Source: Ottowia flava (GTDB lineage Bacteria > Pseudomonadota > Gammaproteobacteria > Burkholderiales > Burkholderiaceae_C). From it: a stretch of DNA of 64,000 nucleotides. The position numbers were made by a program, and so were the translations under genes. This document shows positions 16,716 to 26,734 of this stretch, in pieces (within the stretch, counting starts at the first letter, position 1; every line of letters starts with the position of its first letter). The DNA lies in the NCBI RefSeq assembly GCF_008017535.1, contig NZ_VRUA01000008.1:1-64000 (forward strand). Reading direction: 5' to 3'. The notes beneath the pieces were generated by a model. That model was given only the letters and a program-made list of their open reading frames with translations. It had not been told where the DNA came from and searched no databases.

Positions 16716-17576
16716 TCAGCCCAGGTCTTCCAGTTCGCGAAACACCGTCTGCTTGGGTGAAAAGCCGTGGTTCAGCGGACCAGCGCCGTGGCCGGTGCGC
16801 ACGCCCGCGCCGCTCTTGAGCGCGTCCAGCACGAAGCTGCGCGCCGCCTCGGCCGCCAGGCGCAGCGGCAAGCCCTGCGCCAGGAACGCCGCCAATGCTG
16901 ACGACAGGGTGCAGCCCGAGCCGTGCACGTTGGGCGTGTGCACGCGCTCCGAGCGCATTACGTGCGATTCGCCGCCGCGCTCGATCAGGTAATCCTGCAC
17001 TTCATCGCCCGCCAGGTGCCCGCCTTTCAGCAGCACCGCGCGCGCGCCCATCTGCAGCAGCGCCTGGGCGGCCGCCGGCATGTCGGCCGCGGTGGCCACC
17101 GGGCGCCCCAGCAGCAGCGCGGCTTCGTCCAGGTTGGGGGTGATCAGGTCGGCGCGCGGAAACAGCTCGCTCACCAGCGCCTGCACCGCATCCGGCTGAA
17201 TCAACGTGGCGCCGGTGGCCGAGACCATCACCGGGTCGAGCACCACGCGCGTCAGCCCGTGGCGGTCGATCGCCTGCGCAACCACGTGCACCAGCTCGGC
17301 GCTGTGCAGCATGCCGATCTTGACCGCGTGCGCACCGATGTCGGTGGCCACGGCGTCGATCTGCGCTGCCAGGAATTCCGGGGGCGCGGCGTGGATGGCG
17401 CTCACGCCCTGTGTGTTCTGCGCCGTCAGCGCGGTCACGGCGTTCATGCCGTAGCAACCCAGCGCGGCCAGCGTCTTCAGGTCGGCCTGGATGCCGGCAC
17501 CGCCGCCGGAATCGGAGCCGGCAATCGCCAGCACGCGCACGTATTCATGGGTAGGAGGAAGGGAATCCATCGACAT
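16716..17576 (-). CDS. thiD: Hydroxymethylpyrimidine/phosphomethylpyrimidine kinase
   Basis: A 286-residue ribokinase-family enzyme that phosphorylates HMP to HMP-P and HMP-PP for thiamine synthesis. Motifs: LAIAGSDSGGGAGIQADLKT, GCYGMNAVTALTAQNTQGV, RVVLDPVMVSATGATLI and the anion-hole region THNVHGSGCTLSSALAAFLA-like (here TPNVHGSGCTLSSALAAF). It is the last gene of the minus-strand thiamine run. A second ThiD domain lies in the upstream fusion gene, so the window encodes two copies of this step. Confidence 0.95.
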   Translation of the reverse strand: MSMDSLPPTHEYVRVLAIAGSDSGGGAGIQADLKTLAALGCYGMNAVTALTAQNTQGVSAIHAAPPEFLAAQIDAVATDIGAHAVKIGMLHSAELVHVVAQAIDRHGLTRVVLDPVMVSATGATLIQPDAVQALVSELFPRADLITPNLDEAALLLGRPVATAADMPAAAQALLQMGARAVLLKGGHLAGDEVQDYLIERGGESHVMRSERVHTPNVHGSGCTLSSALAAFLAQGLPLRLAAEAARSFVLDALKSGAGVRTGHGAGPLNHGFSPKQTVFRELEDLG

Positions 17577-17671
17577 TTCATCGGCCCTTTGGTCGAAACA
17601 AACATGTCCAGAGCGCCATTAGAGCAGGTGCACCAGCCATCCGTATTTCAGAGCGCAACCCTGCGGGCTTT

Positions 17672-19339
17672 TCAATCGGCGCACGCCAGCGACGGGTGCG
17701 GCAGCGCCGGCACCGGCAAGCGCGCGGCCGCACGTCCGCGCGCGATGGCGGCCTGCCAGCCCGGTGCCTGCGCGGCGGGGTCGTCGCCCAGCCCGCGCAC
17801 GATGCACACGCCCGCCGCGCCGCTGCGGGCAGCTTCTTCCGCCTGTGCGTGCTCCAGGATGCCGCCGATGGCCACCACCGGCGCGCCCGCCATCTGCACC
17901 CACCAGGCCAGGTTGTCCAGACCCTGCGGCACCCAAGGCATGTCCTTGGTCAGCGTGGGCCAAATCGGCCCGCAGGCCGCGTACCAGGGGTGCAGGCCGC
18001 GCGCGCGTGCCAGCTCCCACAGGCTGTGGCTGCTGATGCCCAGCTGCAGGCCGGTGGCGGCCAGCTCGGCACGCCCGGCGGTGCCCAGGGTGTGCAGGTC
18101 TTCCTGGCCCAGGTGGAGGGCCAGGTGCGGCGCAGCGCTGGGTTCGCGTTGCGCCAACGCGTGGGCGATGCGCCAGTGGTCGTTGACGACCAGGGTGGCG
18201 CTCGCCGCTTGGCAGGCGGTCAGGGCGGTTTGGAGCTCAGTTTCGAGGCCGGTGAACCATGGCGCGTCCACGTCACCCGGCGTCTTGATGCGCAACTGCA
18301 CCGTCTTCACGCCGGCCTGCAACACGCGCTGCACGCGCGCCGCGCTGTCGACGATGGCGTACAGGCCGAGGTCGGCATTCTCAGATGAAATTCGGCTCTG
18401 GCCCTTGTCCCATCTGCGCAGGCAGCTATCCAAATCGTAGTCGTCGCCCCAGCCCATGCAGGGCGTCAACGAGGGATCGGCGCCAAACCCGGCGGCCGCC
18501 GCCACGGGGCCAGCGCCCTGCCCCGCTGCATAGCCGCGGCGCAGCGCGTGGGTGGTCGCCATCTTGGCGAGCACCAGCGCATCGGGCGCGACAAAGCCCA
18601 GCGCCATCGCGGCGGCGGCGCTGCTGGCGAACGTGCAGCCGGTGCCATGGGTGTGCGGCGTGGCCACGCGCGGCAGCGCCAGCCAGCCACTGGCCAGCAG
18701 GGTCTGCACCCAGTCGAGCGACCAGGTGGGCTGCGCCGCGCCCTCGTCGCCGCCGGTCACGCAAACGCTGGCGGCGCCCAGGGCCTGCAGCGCGGCGGCC
18801 AGCGCGGGCGCGTCGGTGCTGTCCGGCAGGCCGGCGAGTCGCAGCGCCTCGCGCCGGTTGGGGGTGAGCAGCGTGGCGCGGGGCAACAGCAGGTCGCGGT
18901 AGGCGTGAAGGGTGGCCTCGCCTGCGAACGCAGTGCCGCTGGACGAGCGCAATACCGGGTCGACCACCAGCGCCACGCTGGGCTGGCGTTCGCGCAGGCG
19001 GTCCACCCAGCGGGCGACCACGGCGACTTGCTCGGGGCCGCCCAGCAGACCGGTCTTGATGACGGTGGGCGGCAGGTCATCGGCCAGGGCGGCGAGTTGC
19101 GCGTCCAGCACCTCGGGCGCGACGGGAACCACCTGCGTCACGGCCTGCGAGTTCTGCGCCGTGATGGTGGCAACCACGGGACACAGGTGCACACCGAACG
19201 CCTCGGCCGCGCGCTGGTCGGCCGCCAGGCCGGCGCCGCCACCGGAATCGTTGCCGGCAATGCTCCAGACAATGGGCTTGGCGTAGTCGGATACTTCTTT
19301 TTTTTTGATAGCTGCCTCCGCAGGTGGTTGTAGGGCCAC
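17672..19339 (-). CDS. thiDE: Bifunctional ThiD-ThiE protein (HMP-P kinase / thiamine-phosphate synthase)
   Basis: A 555-residue fusion. Residues 18-290 form a ThiD kinase (WSIAGNDSGGGAGLAADQRA, ALVVDPVLRSSSGTAF, HTHGTGCTFASSAAAAMALG). Residues 320-540 form a ThiE synthase joining HMP-PP and thiazole phosphate (LGLYAIVDSAARVQRVLQAG, VQLRIK, LVVNDHWRIAHAL, LHLGQEDLHTLG, VAIGGI). The linker DLDSCLRRWDKGQSRISSE (about 301-317) is coded by a dispersed repeat. The start is a GTG at 19337-19339, two bases after the thiG stop, and the first 17 residues (ALQPPAEAAIKKKEVSD) also come from a repeat copy. No later ATG precedes the ThiD core. Confidence 0.9.
   Translation of the reverse strand: MALQPPAEAAIKKKEVSDYAKPIVWSIAGNDSGGGAGLAADQRAAEAFGVHLCPVVATITAQNSQAVTQVVPVAPEVLDAQLAALADDLPPTVIKTGLLGGPEQVAVVARWVDRLRERQPSVALVVDPVLRSSSGTAFAGEATLHAYRDLLLPRATLLTPNRREALRLAGLPDSTDAPALAAALQALGAASVCVTGGDEGAAQPTWSLDWVQTLLASGWLALPRVATPHTHGTGCTFASSAAAAMALGFVAPDALVLAKMATTHALRRGYAAGQGAGPVAAAAGFGADPSLTPCMGWGDDYDLDSCLRRWDKGQSRISSENADLGLYAIVDSAARVQRVLQAGVKTVQLRIKTPGDVDAPWFTGLETELQTALTACQAASATLVVNDHWRIAHALAQREPSAAPHLALHLGQEDLHTLGTAGRAELAATGLQLGISSHSLWELARARGLHPWYAACGPIWPTLTKDMPWVPQGLDNLAWWVQMAGAPVVAIGGILEHAQAEEAARSGAAGVCIVRGLGDDPAAQAPGWQAAIARGRAAARLPVPALPHPSLACAD
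18399..18436 (-). repeat. Dispersed repeat copy at the ThiD-ThiE junction
   Basis: The minus strand reads GATAGCTGCCTGCGCAGATG then GGACAAGGGCCA, a near-perfect copy. It lies exactly between the two enzyme domains and is read in frame. Confidence 0.85.
19299..19338 (+). repeat. Dispersed repeat copy at the thiG-thiDE junction
   Basis: A T-run leads into GATAGCTGCCTCCGCAGGTG then GTTGTAGGGCCA. On the minus strand it supplies the GTG start and first codons of the ThiD-ThiE fusion. Confidence 0.85.
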
Positions 19340-19341
19340 GG

Positions 19342-20163
19342 TCAGTTTCCGATCAAAAACGGGTTACCGGTCACCGGGGTGGTGGCGGTGGCGAAGTCCT
19401 GCTTGGCCATCACGCCGGCGCGGTAGGCGGTGCGCCCGGCCTCAATGGCCTGGCCGAAGGCGGCGGCCATGCGCAGCGGGTCGCTGGCCTGGCTGACGGC
19501 GCTGTTCAGCAGCACGGCGTCGAAACCCATTTCCATGGCCTGCGCGGCGTGGCTGGGCGCGCCGATGCCGGCGTCGATGATCAGCACCACGTCCGGCAAA
19601 CGCTCGCGCAGCGTGCGCAGCGCAAAAGGGTTGATCAAACCCTGGCCGCTGCCGATGGGCGCGCCCCAGGGCATCAACAGCGGGCAGCCGGCGTCGAGCA
19701 GGCGCCTGCAGGTGACCAGGTCGTCGGTGCAGTACGGGAAGACGGTGAAACCGTCCTTAGCCAACTGCCGCGCGGCCTCGACCAGCTCCACCGGGTCGGG
19801 CTGCAACGTGTATTCGTCGCCCACGACTTCCAGCTTGACCCAGGGCGTGTCGTACAGCTCGCGCGCCATGTGCGCCAGTTGCACGGCCTCGCGCGCCGTG
19901 GTGCAGCCGGCGGTGTTGGGCAGCAGGCGCGCGCCCTGCGTCTGCATGGCGGCGCGGATGATCTCGACAAAGCCGTTGTCGCCCGCCGCCGCCAGCTGGC
20001 GCTTGAGGCCCACGGTGACGATCTGCGCGCCCGAGGCGACGATGGCCTCCCCCAGCACCTGGGGCGATGGGTAGCCGGCGGTGCCGAGCAGGAAGCGGCT
20101 GGTCAGCGCGGTTTCGCCGACCCGCCAGACGTCGGCGGCAGAAAAATCAAGAGTGGTGGTCAT
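19342..20163 (-). CDS. thiG: Thiazole synthase
   Basis: A 273-residue TIM-barrel enzyme that builds the thiamine thiazole ring from deoxyxylulose phosphate, dehydroglycine and ThiS thiocarboxylate. The ATG at 20161-20163 gives MTTTLDFSAADVWRVGE; the longer frame upstream is not family-like. The conserved barrel segments are TSRFLLGTAGYPSPQ, VKLEVVGDEYTLQPD (catalytic Lys), PYCTDDLVTCRRLLDAGC, LMPWGAPIGSGQGL and VLLNSAVSQASDPLRMA. It lies directly upstream of the ThiD-ThiE gene and is separated from thiC-thiO-thiS by a permease gene and a plus-strand gene. Confidence 0.95.
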   Translation of the reverse strand: MTTTLDFSAADVWRVGETALTSRFLLGTAGYPSPQVLGEAIVASGAQIVTVGLKRQLAAAGDNGFVEIIRAAMQTQGARLLPNTAGCTTAREAVQLAHMARELYDTPWVKLEVVGDEYTLQPDPVELVEAARQLAKDGFTVFPYCTDDLVTCRRLLDAGCPLLMPWGAPIGSGQGLINPFALRTLRERLPDVVLIIDAGIGAPSHAAQAMEMGFDAVLLNSAVSQASDPLRMAAAFGQAIEAGRTAYRAGVMAKQDFATATTPVTGNPFLIGN

Positions 20164-20318
20164 GAAGAGATTCGCTTGAATGCGTGAAAACGGAGGCAAG
20201 GGGAGGAGGCGGCGTCAGCAGGTTCCGACAAGGCGCGGGGGCAAACGCGCACAGAACCAGCACGGCGACACGAGCACGATGTCATTTCTGGTCGATTCTG
20301 CATTCCCAAGGAGCCCCC

Positions 20319-20711
20319 ATGAGCACCCCACCCCAAGCCGCCGACATTGAAAAACTGGAACACGCCTTTTGGCAAACCATCGTCGACGGTCGCCATCAGG
20401 AAGGCGCCGCGATGCTGACCGAACCGGCCGTCATGGTGATGGGCCGGGGCGCGATGCGCTTTGACCACGCGCAATACCTGCAGATGGCGGGTCAGGCCGA
20501 CGCCGCCATCGAAAAATTTGCGCTGTCCGACGTGGAGGTCCTGCTTCCCACCGACGATGTGGCCGTCATCACCTACAAGGTGCAGCGCACCATGAAGCCG
20601 GCTGGCGGCCAACCGGCCGAAATGGCCACGGTGGATTCGAGCACCTGGGTGCGCCAGGGCGGCCAGTGGCTGTGCGCCGTGCACACGGAAAGCATGGCGC
20701 CGGCCGCCTGA
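20319..20711 (+). CDS. NTF2-like (SnoaL/DUF4440) protein
   Basis: A 130-residue small protein with the NTF2-like layout: an N-terminal helix (IEKLEHAFWQTIVDGRHQEG), MLTEPAVMVMG, a long loop and a C-terminal sheet (VAVITYKVQRTM, STWVRQGGQWLCAVHTESM). Such proteins are enzymes, binding proteins or immunity factors, so no specific role can be given. AAGGAG lies six bases before the ATG at 20319. It is the only plus-strand gene in the thiamine region and is divergent from thiG by 155 bases. Confidence 0.85.
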   Translation: MSTPPQAADIEKLEHAFWQTIVDGRHQEGAAMLTEPAVMVMGRGAMRFDHAQYLQMAGQADAAIEKFALSDVEVLLPTDDVAVITYKVQRTMKPAGGQPAEMATVDSSTWVRQGGQWLCAVHTESMAPAA

Positions 20712-20784
20712 GCGCAGGCAAGGCGCGTCAGCGCGCCACCAATCGTGCTGGCGACGGCGCGGCCTACCCACCGATCCGCTCTTC

Positions 20785-20831
20785 ATTCGATAGCTTGCTG
20801 CGCTTGTCCGGCAATGCTTGGCGGTCAATTT
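20785..20831 (+). repeat. Dispersed repeat copy, diverged
   Basis: TTCGATAGCTTGCTGCGCTT then GTCCGGCAATG lies between the convergent NTF2-like gene and permease gene. Confidence 0.6.
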
Positions 20832-20833
20832 GT

Positions 20834-22318
20834 TCACAGATTCAACCACCCAGCCCGCAAGCCCCAGACGCCGATGCCAGCCGCCACCAGCAACGCGACA
20901 AACGCCAGCCACTCGGCGCGCGACAGCAGCGCGCGCCCATGTTCGCGCCGCGCCCAGGCGTACAACAACGCCCCCGGCGCGTACAGCAGGGCGGACAGCA
21001 GCAGGTATTTCATGCCGCCCGCGTACAGCAGCCACGCGGCGTACAGCACAGCGGCGGCGCCCACGCCCATGTCGCGCAGGCGCAGCGCAGCCTGCGCCGC
21101 CCCGTAGCCCTGCCCGCGCCAAGCCAGCGCCAGGGCAAACAGCGCCGCCCAGGTGTAGGGCAGCAGCACCATGGAGGTGCCCAGGTTCACCAGCGACAGG
21201 TAGGTCGAATTGCTGACCAGCGTGATCAGCAGAAAGGCCTGCACGCAGCCGCTGGTCAGCCAGAGCGCCGGGGCCGGCACGCCGCGCGCGTTTTCACGCG
21301 CCAGCCAATGCGGGGCCGTGCCGTCGCGCGCGGCCATGTACAGCGTCTCGCTCGACAACATCAACCACGACAGCAGCGCGCCAGACAGCGAGATCAGCAG
21401 CCCCACGCTGATCAGCGCCGCACCCCACGGCCCCACCACGTGCGCGAGCACATGTGCCATCGACGGGTTCTTCAGCCGCGCGAGTTCCGGTTGTGACAGC
21501 ACGCCCAGCGACAGCAGGCTCACCGACACCAGCAGCGCCAGCGTGAACAGAAAACCCAGCAACGTGGCGCGACCCACGTCGATGCGGCGCGCAGCGCGGG
21601 CCGAATACACGCTCGCGCCTTCCACGCCAATGAAGACCCACACGGTAACCAGCATCATCCCGCGCACCTGCTCGGTCACGCTGCCCAGCGCAGGGTTGGC
21701 ACGGCCCCAGATGTCCTGCGTGAAAAGGTCTGTGCGGAAAGCCAGCGCGACCAGCAGCACGAACAAGCCCAGCGGCACCAACTTGGCCACCGTGGTGATC
21801 TGGTTGATGACCGCCGCTTCCTTGATGCCGCGCAGCACGAGCGCGTGCATGGCCCACAGCATGACCGACGCGCAGCCCACCGCCAGCGGCGTGTTGCCGT
21901 CGCCAAACACCGGCAGGTAGTGGCCCAGCGTGCTGAACAGCAGCACGTAGTAACCCACGTTGCCGAGCACCGCCATGAACCAATAGCCCCAGGCAGAGCT
22001 GAAGCCCACGAACGGCCCGAAGCCGGCGCGCGCGTAGGCGTACACCCCCGAGTCCAGATCCGGGCGGCGCAGTGTCAGGTTCACGAACACGAAGGCCAGC
22101 GCCAGCATGCCCAGCCCGGTGATGCCCCAGGCCAGCGCCGTGGCGCCCACGCCCGCGCTGGCCGCGGTGTTCTGCGGCAGCGAAAAAATGCCGCCGCCGA
22201 CCATCGAGCCCACCACCAGCGCGGTCAGTGGGCCAAGTCGCAGTTGGGCAGGGGCGGTCAAGGCGCGGCTCCGTGCGCCCACAGGCTCAGGCGGTCCTGC
22301 ATGAAGCCTGCGCGCCAC
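20834..22318 (-). CDS. APC family amino acid permease (basic amino acid antiporter-like)
   Basis: An inner-membrane transporter with about 12-13 hydrophobic spans. The first spans contain VVGSMVGGGIFSLPQNTAAS and the line PDLDSGVYAYARAGFGPFVG, followed by GVEGASVYSARAARR. These are hallmarks of the arginine/ornithine-type antiporters of the APC superfamily. The start is uncertain: the frame opens at 22318, 47 bases after the YcxB-like gene, and a downstream GTG around residue 13 is also possible. It lies within the thiamine gene run, but nothing in the sequence shows that it moves a thiamine precursor. Confidence 0.88.
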   Translation of the reverse strand: MARRLHAGPPEPVGARSRALTAPAQLRLGPLTALVVGSMVGGGIFSLPQNTAASAGVGATALAWGITGLGMLALAFVFVNLTLRRPDLDSGVYAYARAGFGPFVGFSSAWGYWFMAVLGNVGYYVLLFSTLGHYLPVFGDGNTPLAVGCASVMLWAMHALVLRGIKEAAVINQITTVAKLVPLGLFVLLVALAFRTDLFTQDIWGRANPALGSVTEQVRGMMLVTVWVFIGVEGASVYSARAARRIDVGRATLLGFLFTLALLVSVSLLSLGVLSQPELARLKNPSMAHVLAHVVGPWGAALISVGLLISLSGALLSWLMLSSETLYMAARDGTAPHWLARENARGVPAPALWLTSGCVQAFLLITLVSNSTYLSLVNLGTSMVLLPYTWAALFALALAWRGQGYGAAQAALRLRDMGVGAAAVLYAAWLLYAGGMKYLLLSALLYAPGALLYAWARREHGRALLSRAEWLAFVALLVAAGIGVWGLRAGWLNL

Positions 22319-22364
22319 GCAGCGGCCACGTCGCCCTGCCGCCGCACATCCAATGGCAAGGCCG

Positions 22365-22889
22365 TCACCACAACTCGACCACCTTGCCGCCGTGGCGCTC
22401 CACCTGGGCTTGCAAAAAGTCCCGCATCGGATCGGGCAGGCTCTCGAGGGGCAGCGTCATGGGCGCGCCGCCGGCAAGGATCAGCGTCCAGTGCTCAGGG
22501 TACTGGCGCAACTGCGTCACGCGCGGCCAGGCCAGCGCAATCTCGCCGTGTCGAGTGGCGATTTGAAACCGCGCGTCCGACAGCGTCAGCTGCGCTGTCG
22601 CGGGCTCGCCCAGATCGCGCAACGCCACGCGCGCGCGCCGCGCCAGAAGCCAGCGCATCGACCATGCGAACAAAAAGCACAACAGCCACACCGCGGCCAG
22701 CGCCTTGTCCCACCACATGGAAGACGCGCTGGCCCACCCGAACAGCAAAGCTCCGGCCAATACGAGCATCGCCCACCAAAAGCTGGATCCAAACAAGCTG
22801 TGCCAGTAGCGGCGGGTCGCCATTTGCACCAGCTGCGGCGAATAGCGCAACTCGGCCTGAAGACTCACGCCCGCAGCGGCCACCCTCAA
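22365..22889 (-). CDS. YcxB-like membrane protein
   Basis: A 174-residue protein with two adjacent membrane spans (FWWAMLVLAGALLFGWASA and ALAAVWLLCFLFAW) and a C-terminal soluble domain of the YcxB type (DARFQIATRHGEIALAWPRV, PEHWTLILAGGAPMTLPLES). Function is unknown. Its ATG overlaps the thiS stop by four bases, which implies translational coupling within the thiamine operon. Confidence 0.8.
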   Translation of the reverse strand: MRVAAAGVSLQAELRYSPQLVQMATRRYWHSLFGSSFWWAMLVLAGALLFGWASASSMWWDKALAAVWLLCFLFAWSMRWLLARRARVALRDLGEPATAQLTLSDARFQIATRHGEIALAWPRVTQLRQYPEHWTLILAGGAPMTLPLESLPDPMRDFLQAQVERHGGKVVELW

Positions 22890-23134
22890 CCGCCCACGAT
22901 CGGCTGAAACAACAGCACCACGTCGCCCGCGACCAGCACGCGCTCGCGCGAGCCGCGCGCGACGAAGTCACCATTGACGGCGGTGCTGACGGATTTCTCT
23001 TCATGCCCCAGGGCGGTGACCAACTGCGCCAGTGTCGTGCCGGCGGCAAGCCAACGCGGATGACCGTCCAACTGGATAGGAACGGCGCCCGCGCCGGGTG
23101 CGTCTTGCGGAACAAAGATATCGGTACTTTTCAT
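22886..23134 (-). CDS. thiS: Sulfur carrier protein ThiS
   Basis: An 82-residue ubiquitin-like protein. The C-terminus ends VVLLFQPIVGG; the terminal Gly-Gly is adenylated and turned into a thiocarboxylate that donates sulfur to ThiG. STAVNGDFVARGSRE and VLVAGDVV are the usual beta-grasp segments. At about 16 residues the N-terminal extension before IQLDGHPRWLAAGTTLAQLV is longer than in the common 66-residue form. The ATG at 23132-23134 was chosen as the first in frame after a noncoding gap. Confidence 0.9.
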   Translation of the reverse strand: MKSTDIFVPQDAPGAGAVPIQLDGHPRWLAAGTTLAQLVTALGHEEKSVSTAVNGDFVARGSRERVLVAGDVVLLFQPIVGG

Positions 23135-23149
23135 GGCTTGGCCGGCGCC

Positions 23150-23180
23150 CAGATTGCGGGGCCAGCTATTCAAATCGCAG
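23150..23180 (-). repeat. Diverged dispersed repeat between thiO and thiS
   Basis: The plus-strand segment GCGGGGCCAGCTATTCAAAT resembles the core of the repeat in reverse orientation. It fills much of the 83-base gap. Confidence 0.45.
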
Positions 23181-23217
23181 CAAATTCGGCAATGTCGCAC
23201 CGCTACCACGCGGCGCA

Positions 23218-24369
23218 TCAATGCGCGGCTTCGGTTATACCCCCTGCCAGGGAAGGCAGGCCGAGGGCGTGCGCGGCCGGTGCGGCCAGCGCCTGTTCGA
23301 CCAGCGCCGGCGCCAGCAGCCAGCCGTGACGAAACAAGCCGTTGATCACCAGGCGGCGCCCCGTCCATTCGACGCGCGGGTTGTTGTCGGGCGAGGCCGG
23401 GCGCAGGTTGACGTCGAGCTTCAAGATGCGCGCCTCGGCCAGCGCTGGCACGACGCTGTGGGCGGCGGCCATCAACTCGGTCGCACTGCGCAGGCTGACC
23501 GGGGAGCGGTCTTCGCTTTCGACCTCGCTGGCGCCCACCAGCACGTCCTGCGGTGATCGCGGCACCACGTACACACGGTGGCGCGGGTGCAGCAGCCGCA
23601 CCGGGCGCGTGAGGCCGTGGCCCGGCGCCTGCAACCAGACCACTTCGCCGCGCACGCCGCGCACCGGCACATCGGGCCGCGCGCCCACGCCGCGCACGTC
23701 GATCACCACGTCAAACGCCAGCATGCGCCCGTCGGCCAGGCGCAGCGTGCCGCCGCCCTCGCCCGCCTCCACGGCGATCACGCGCTGGCCCCAGTGCCAG
23801 TCGACGCCAGCCGCGTCACCGTGCAGCGCCATCAATGTGGCCACGGTGTCGATCTGGCCTTCGCCCGGCAGCAGCCAGGCATGCGCCGGCCCCTGGATGG
23901 ACGGCTCCAGCGCGCGCAGCGCGGCCAGGTCCAGCGCCTGGGCGCCTTCCGGCGGGCTGGCGTCGCGCCAGGCGGTCGTGGCCGTGGCCGTGGCCAGTCG
24001 GTCCAGCATGCGGCGCGCCGAGCCCAGGTCGTTGCGGTGCGCCACCAGCAGGCTGCCACGGTCGGCAAAGGCGGGCTGTGCCGGCAGCGCTGCGGCGATG
24101 TCGCGCCACAGCGCCAGCGAACGCCAGCCCAGCGCGGCCACCGCAGGCTCGGCGTTGTCGAGTTCGGCCAGCGGACTGAGCATGCCCGCCGCCGTGAAAC
24201 CTGCCGCCGTGGGCACGTAGGGATCGGGCGCCTGGCTGCGCGGCACGGGCGCGGGTGAGGCGGCCGTGTCGAACACGCTCACCTGATGGCCCGCCCGTGC
24301 GAGCTGCCACGCCAGCAGGCGGCCCAGCAGGCCCGCGCCCGCCACCCCGATGCGCATCGACTCGATCAT
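23218..24369 (-). CDS. thiO: Glycine oxidase ThiO
   Basis: A 383-residue FAD enzyme of the DAO family that oxidises glycine to the imine used by thiazole synthase in aerobic bacteria. The ATG at 24367-24369 gives MIESMRIGVAGAGLLGRLLA, with the FAD-binding GAGLLGRLLAWQLA. TAAGFTAAGMLSPLAELDNA is the characteristic ThiO segment, and INGLFRHGWLLAPALV lies at the C-terminus. An upstream in-frame ATG would add residues coded by a dispersed repeat and is rejected. Confidence 0.92.
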   Translation of the reverse strand: MIESMRIGVAGAGLLGRLLAWQLARAGHQVSVFDTAASPAPVPRSQAPDPYVPTAAGFTAAGMLSPLAELDNAEPAVAALGWRSLALWRDIAAALPAQPAFADRGSLLVAHRNDLGSARRMLDRLATATATTAWRDASPPEGAQALDLAALRALEPSIQGPAHAWLLPGEGQIDTVATLMALHGDAAGVDWHWGQRVIAVEAGEGGGTLRLADGRMLAFDVVIDVRGVGARPDVPVRGVRGEVVWLQAPGHGLTRPVRLLHPRHRVYVVPRSPQDVLVGASEVESEDRSPVSLRSATELMAAAHSVVPALAEARILKLDVNLRPASPDNNPRVEWTGRRLVINGLFRHGWLLAPALVEQALAAPAAHALGLPSLAGGITEAAH

Positions 24370-24370
24370 G

Positions 24371-24432
24371 ATTTCGCTTTCAAAAAGATAGCTGGCTGCG
24401 CCCGATGGACGGGCGCTGCAGGTCAATTTGGC
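24371..24432 (+). repeat. Dispersed repeat copy between thiC and thiO
   Basis: AAAAAGATAGCTGGCTGCGC is followed by a GC-rich spacer and GGTCAATTTGGC, the extended form of the repeat. It fills the 64-base gap between the two genes. Confidence 0.65.
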
Positions 24433-24433
24433 A

Positions 24434-26332
<1,899 letters not shown>

Positions 26333-26400
26333 TCATGACAAGGACTCCGGATGACCTGTCGGGCGATGGTCCGCGTGCTGCGGAATGCCCTTGGGCTGCT

Positions 26401-26493
26401 GCTCTTCCTTACGCCGGTACTAACCGGATCAAGTTGACGGGTTCAGTCGATGTCTCGACCATCTCAGCTCGCCTGACGCGGGCACCCCGGAGT
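26401..26493 (-). ncRNA. TPP riboswitch (thi box)
   Basis: On the minus strand the 5' side begins CTCCGGGGTGCC and contains GAGCTGAGATGG with the CUGAGA element that binds the pyrimidine ring. The 3' side has CAACTTGATCCGGTTAGTAC then CGGCGTAAGGAAG, the conserved arm that binds the pyrophosphate. It lies directly upstream of thiC. When TPP is abundant it should reduce expression of thiC and following genes. In Gram-negative bacteria this is usually done by hiding the ribosome site; no obvious terminator is seen before thiC. Confidence 0.95.
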
Positions 26494-26575
26494 GTGCGCC
26501 GATGATAGCGCGCCCTGCAGCCCAGCGCGCGCTGAAGCTGTCTGCGTCAGCCTTTCGACAAAATTTTCGAGTCGC

Positions 26576-26604
26576 TTGAGAAGTCTCAATTTCCGGCATA
26601 TAAT
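26576..26604 (+). promoter_or_regulatory. Sigma-70 promoter of tRNA-Asn
   Basis: TTGAGA (26576-26581) and TATAAT (26599-26604) are separated by 17 bases. The tRNA begins 12 bases after the -10 element. Confidence 0.8.
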
Positions 26605-26615
26605 GCGAGGCTTGT

Positions 26616-26691
26616 TCCCTGATAGCTCAGTCGGTAGAGCGACGGACTGTTAATCCGCAGGTCCCTGGTTCGAGCCCAGGTCGGGGAGCCA
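26616..26691 (+). tRNA. tRNA-Asn (GTT)
   Basis: A 76-base tRNA including the encoded CCA. The acceptor stem is TCCCTGA paired with TCGGGGA (one T-G pair). The D-arm is GCTC..GAGC, the anticodon loop CTGTTAA carries GTT, and the T-arm contains GGTTCGAGCCC. All stems close. Confidence 0.97.
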
Positions 26692-26702
26692 ACAAACGCA
26701 AG

Positions 26703-26730
26703 GCCTCGCACGAAAGTGCGGGGCCTTTTC
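26703..26730 (+). terminator. Rho-independent terminator after tRNA-Asn
   Basis: GGCCTCGCAC and GTGCGGGGCC form a 10-base stem (one T-G pair) with a GAAA loop followed by TTTT. Confidence 0.9.
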
Positions 26731-26734
26731 GTTT

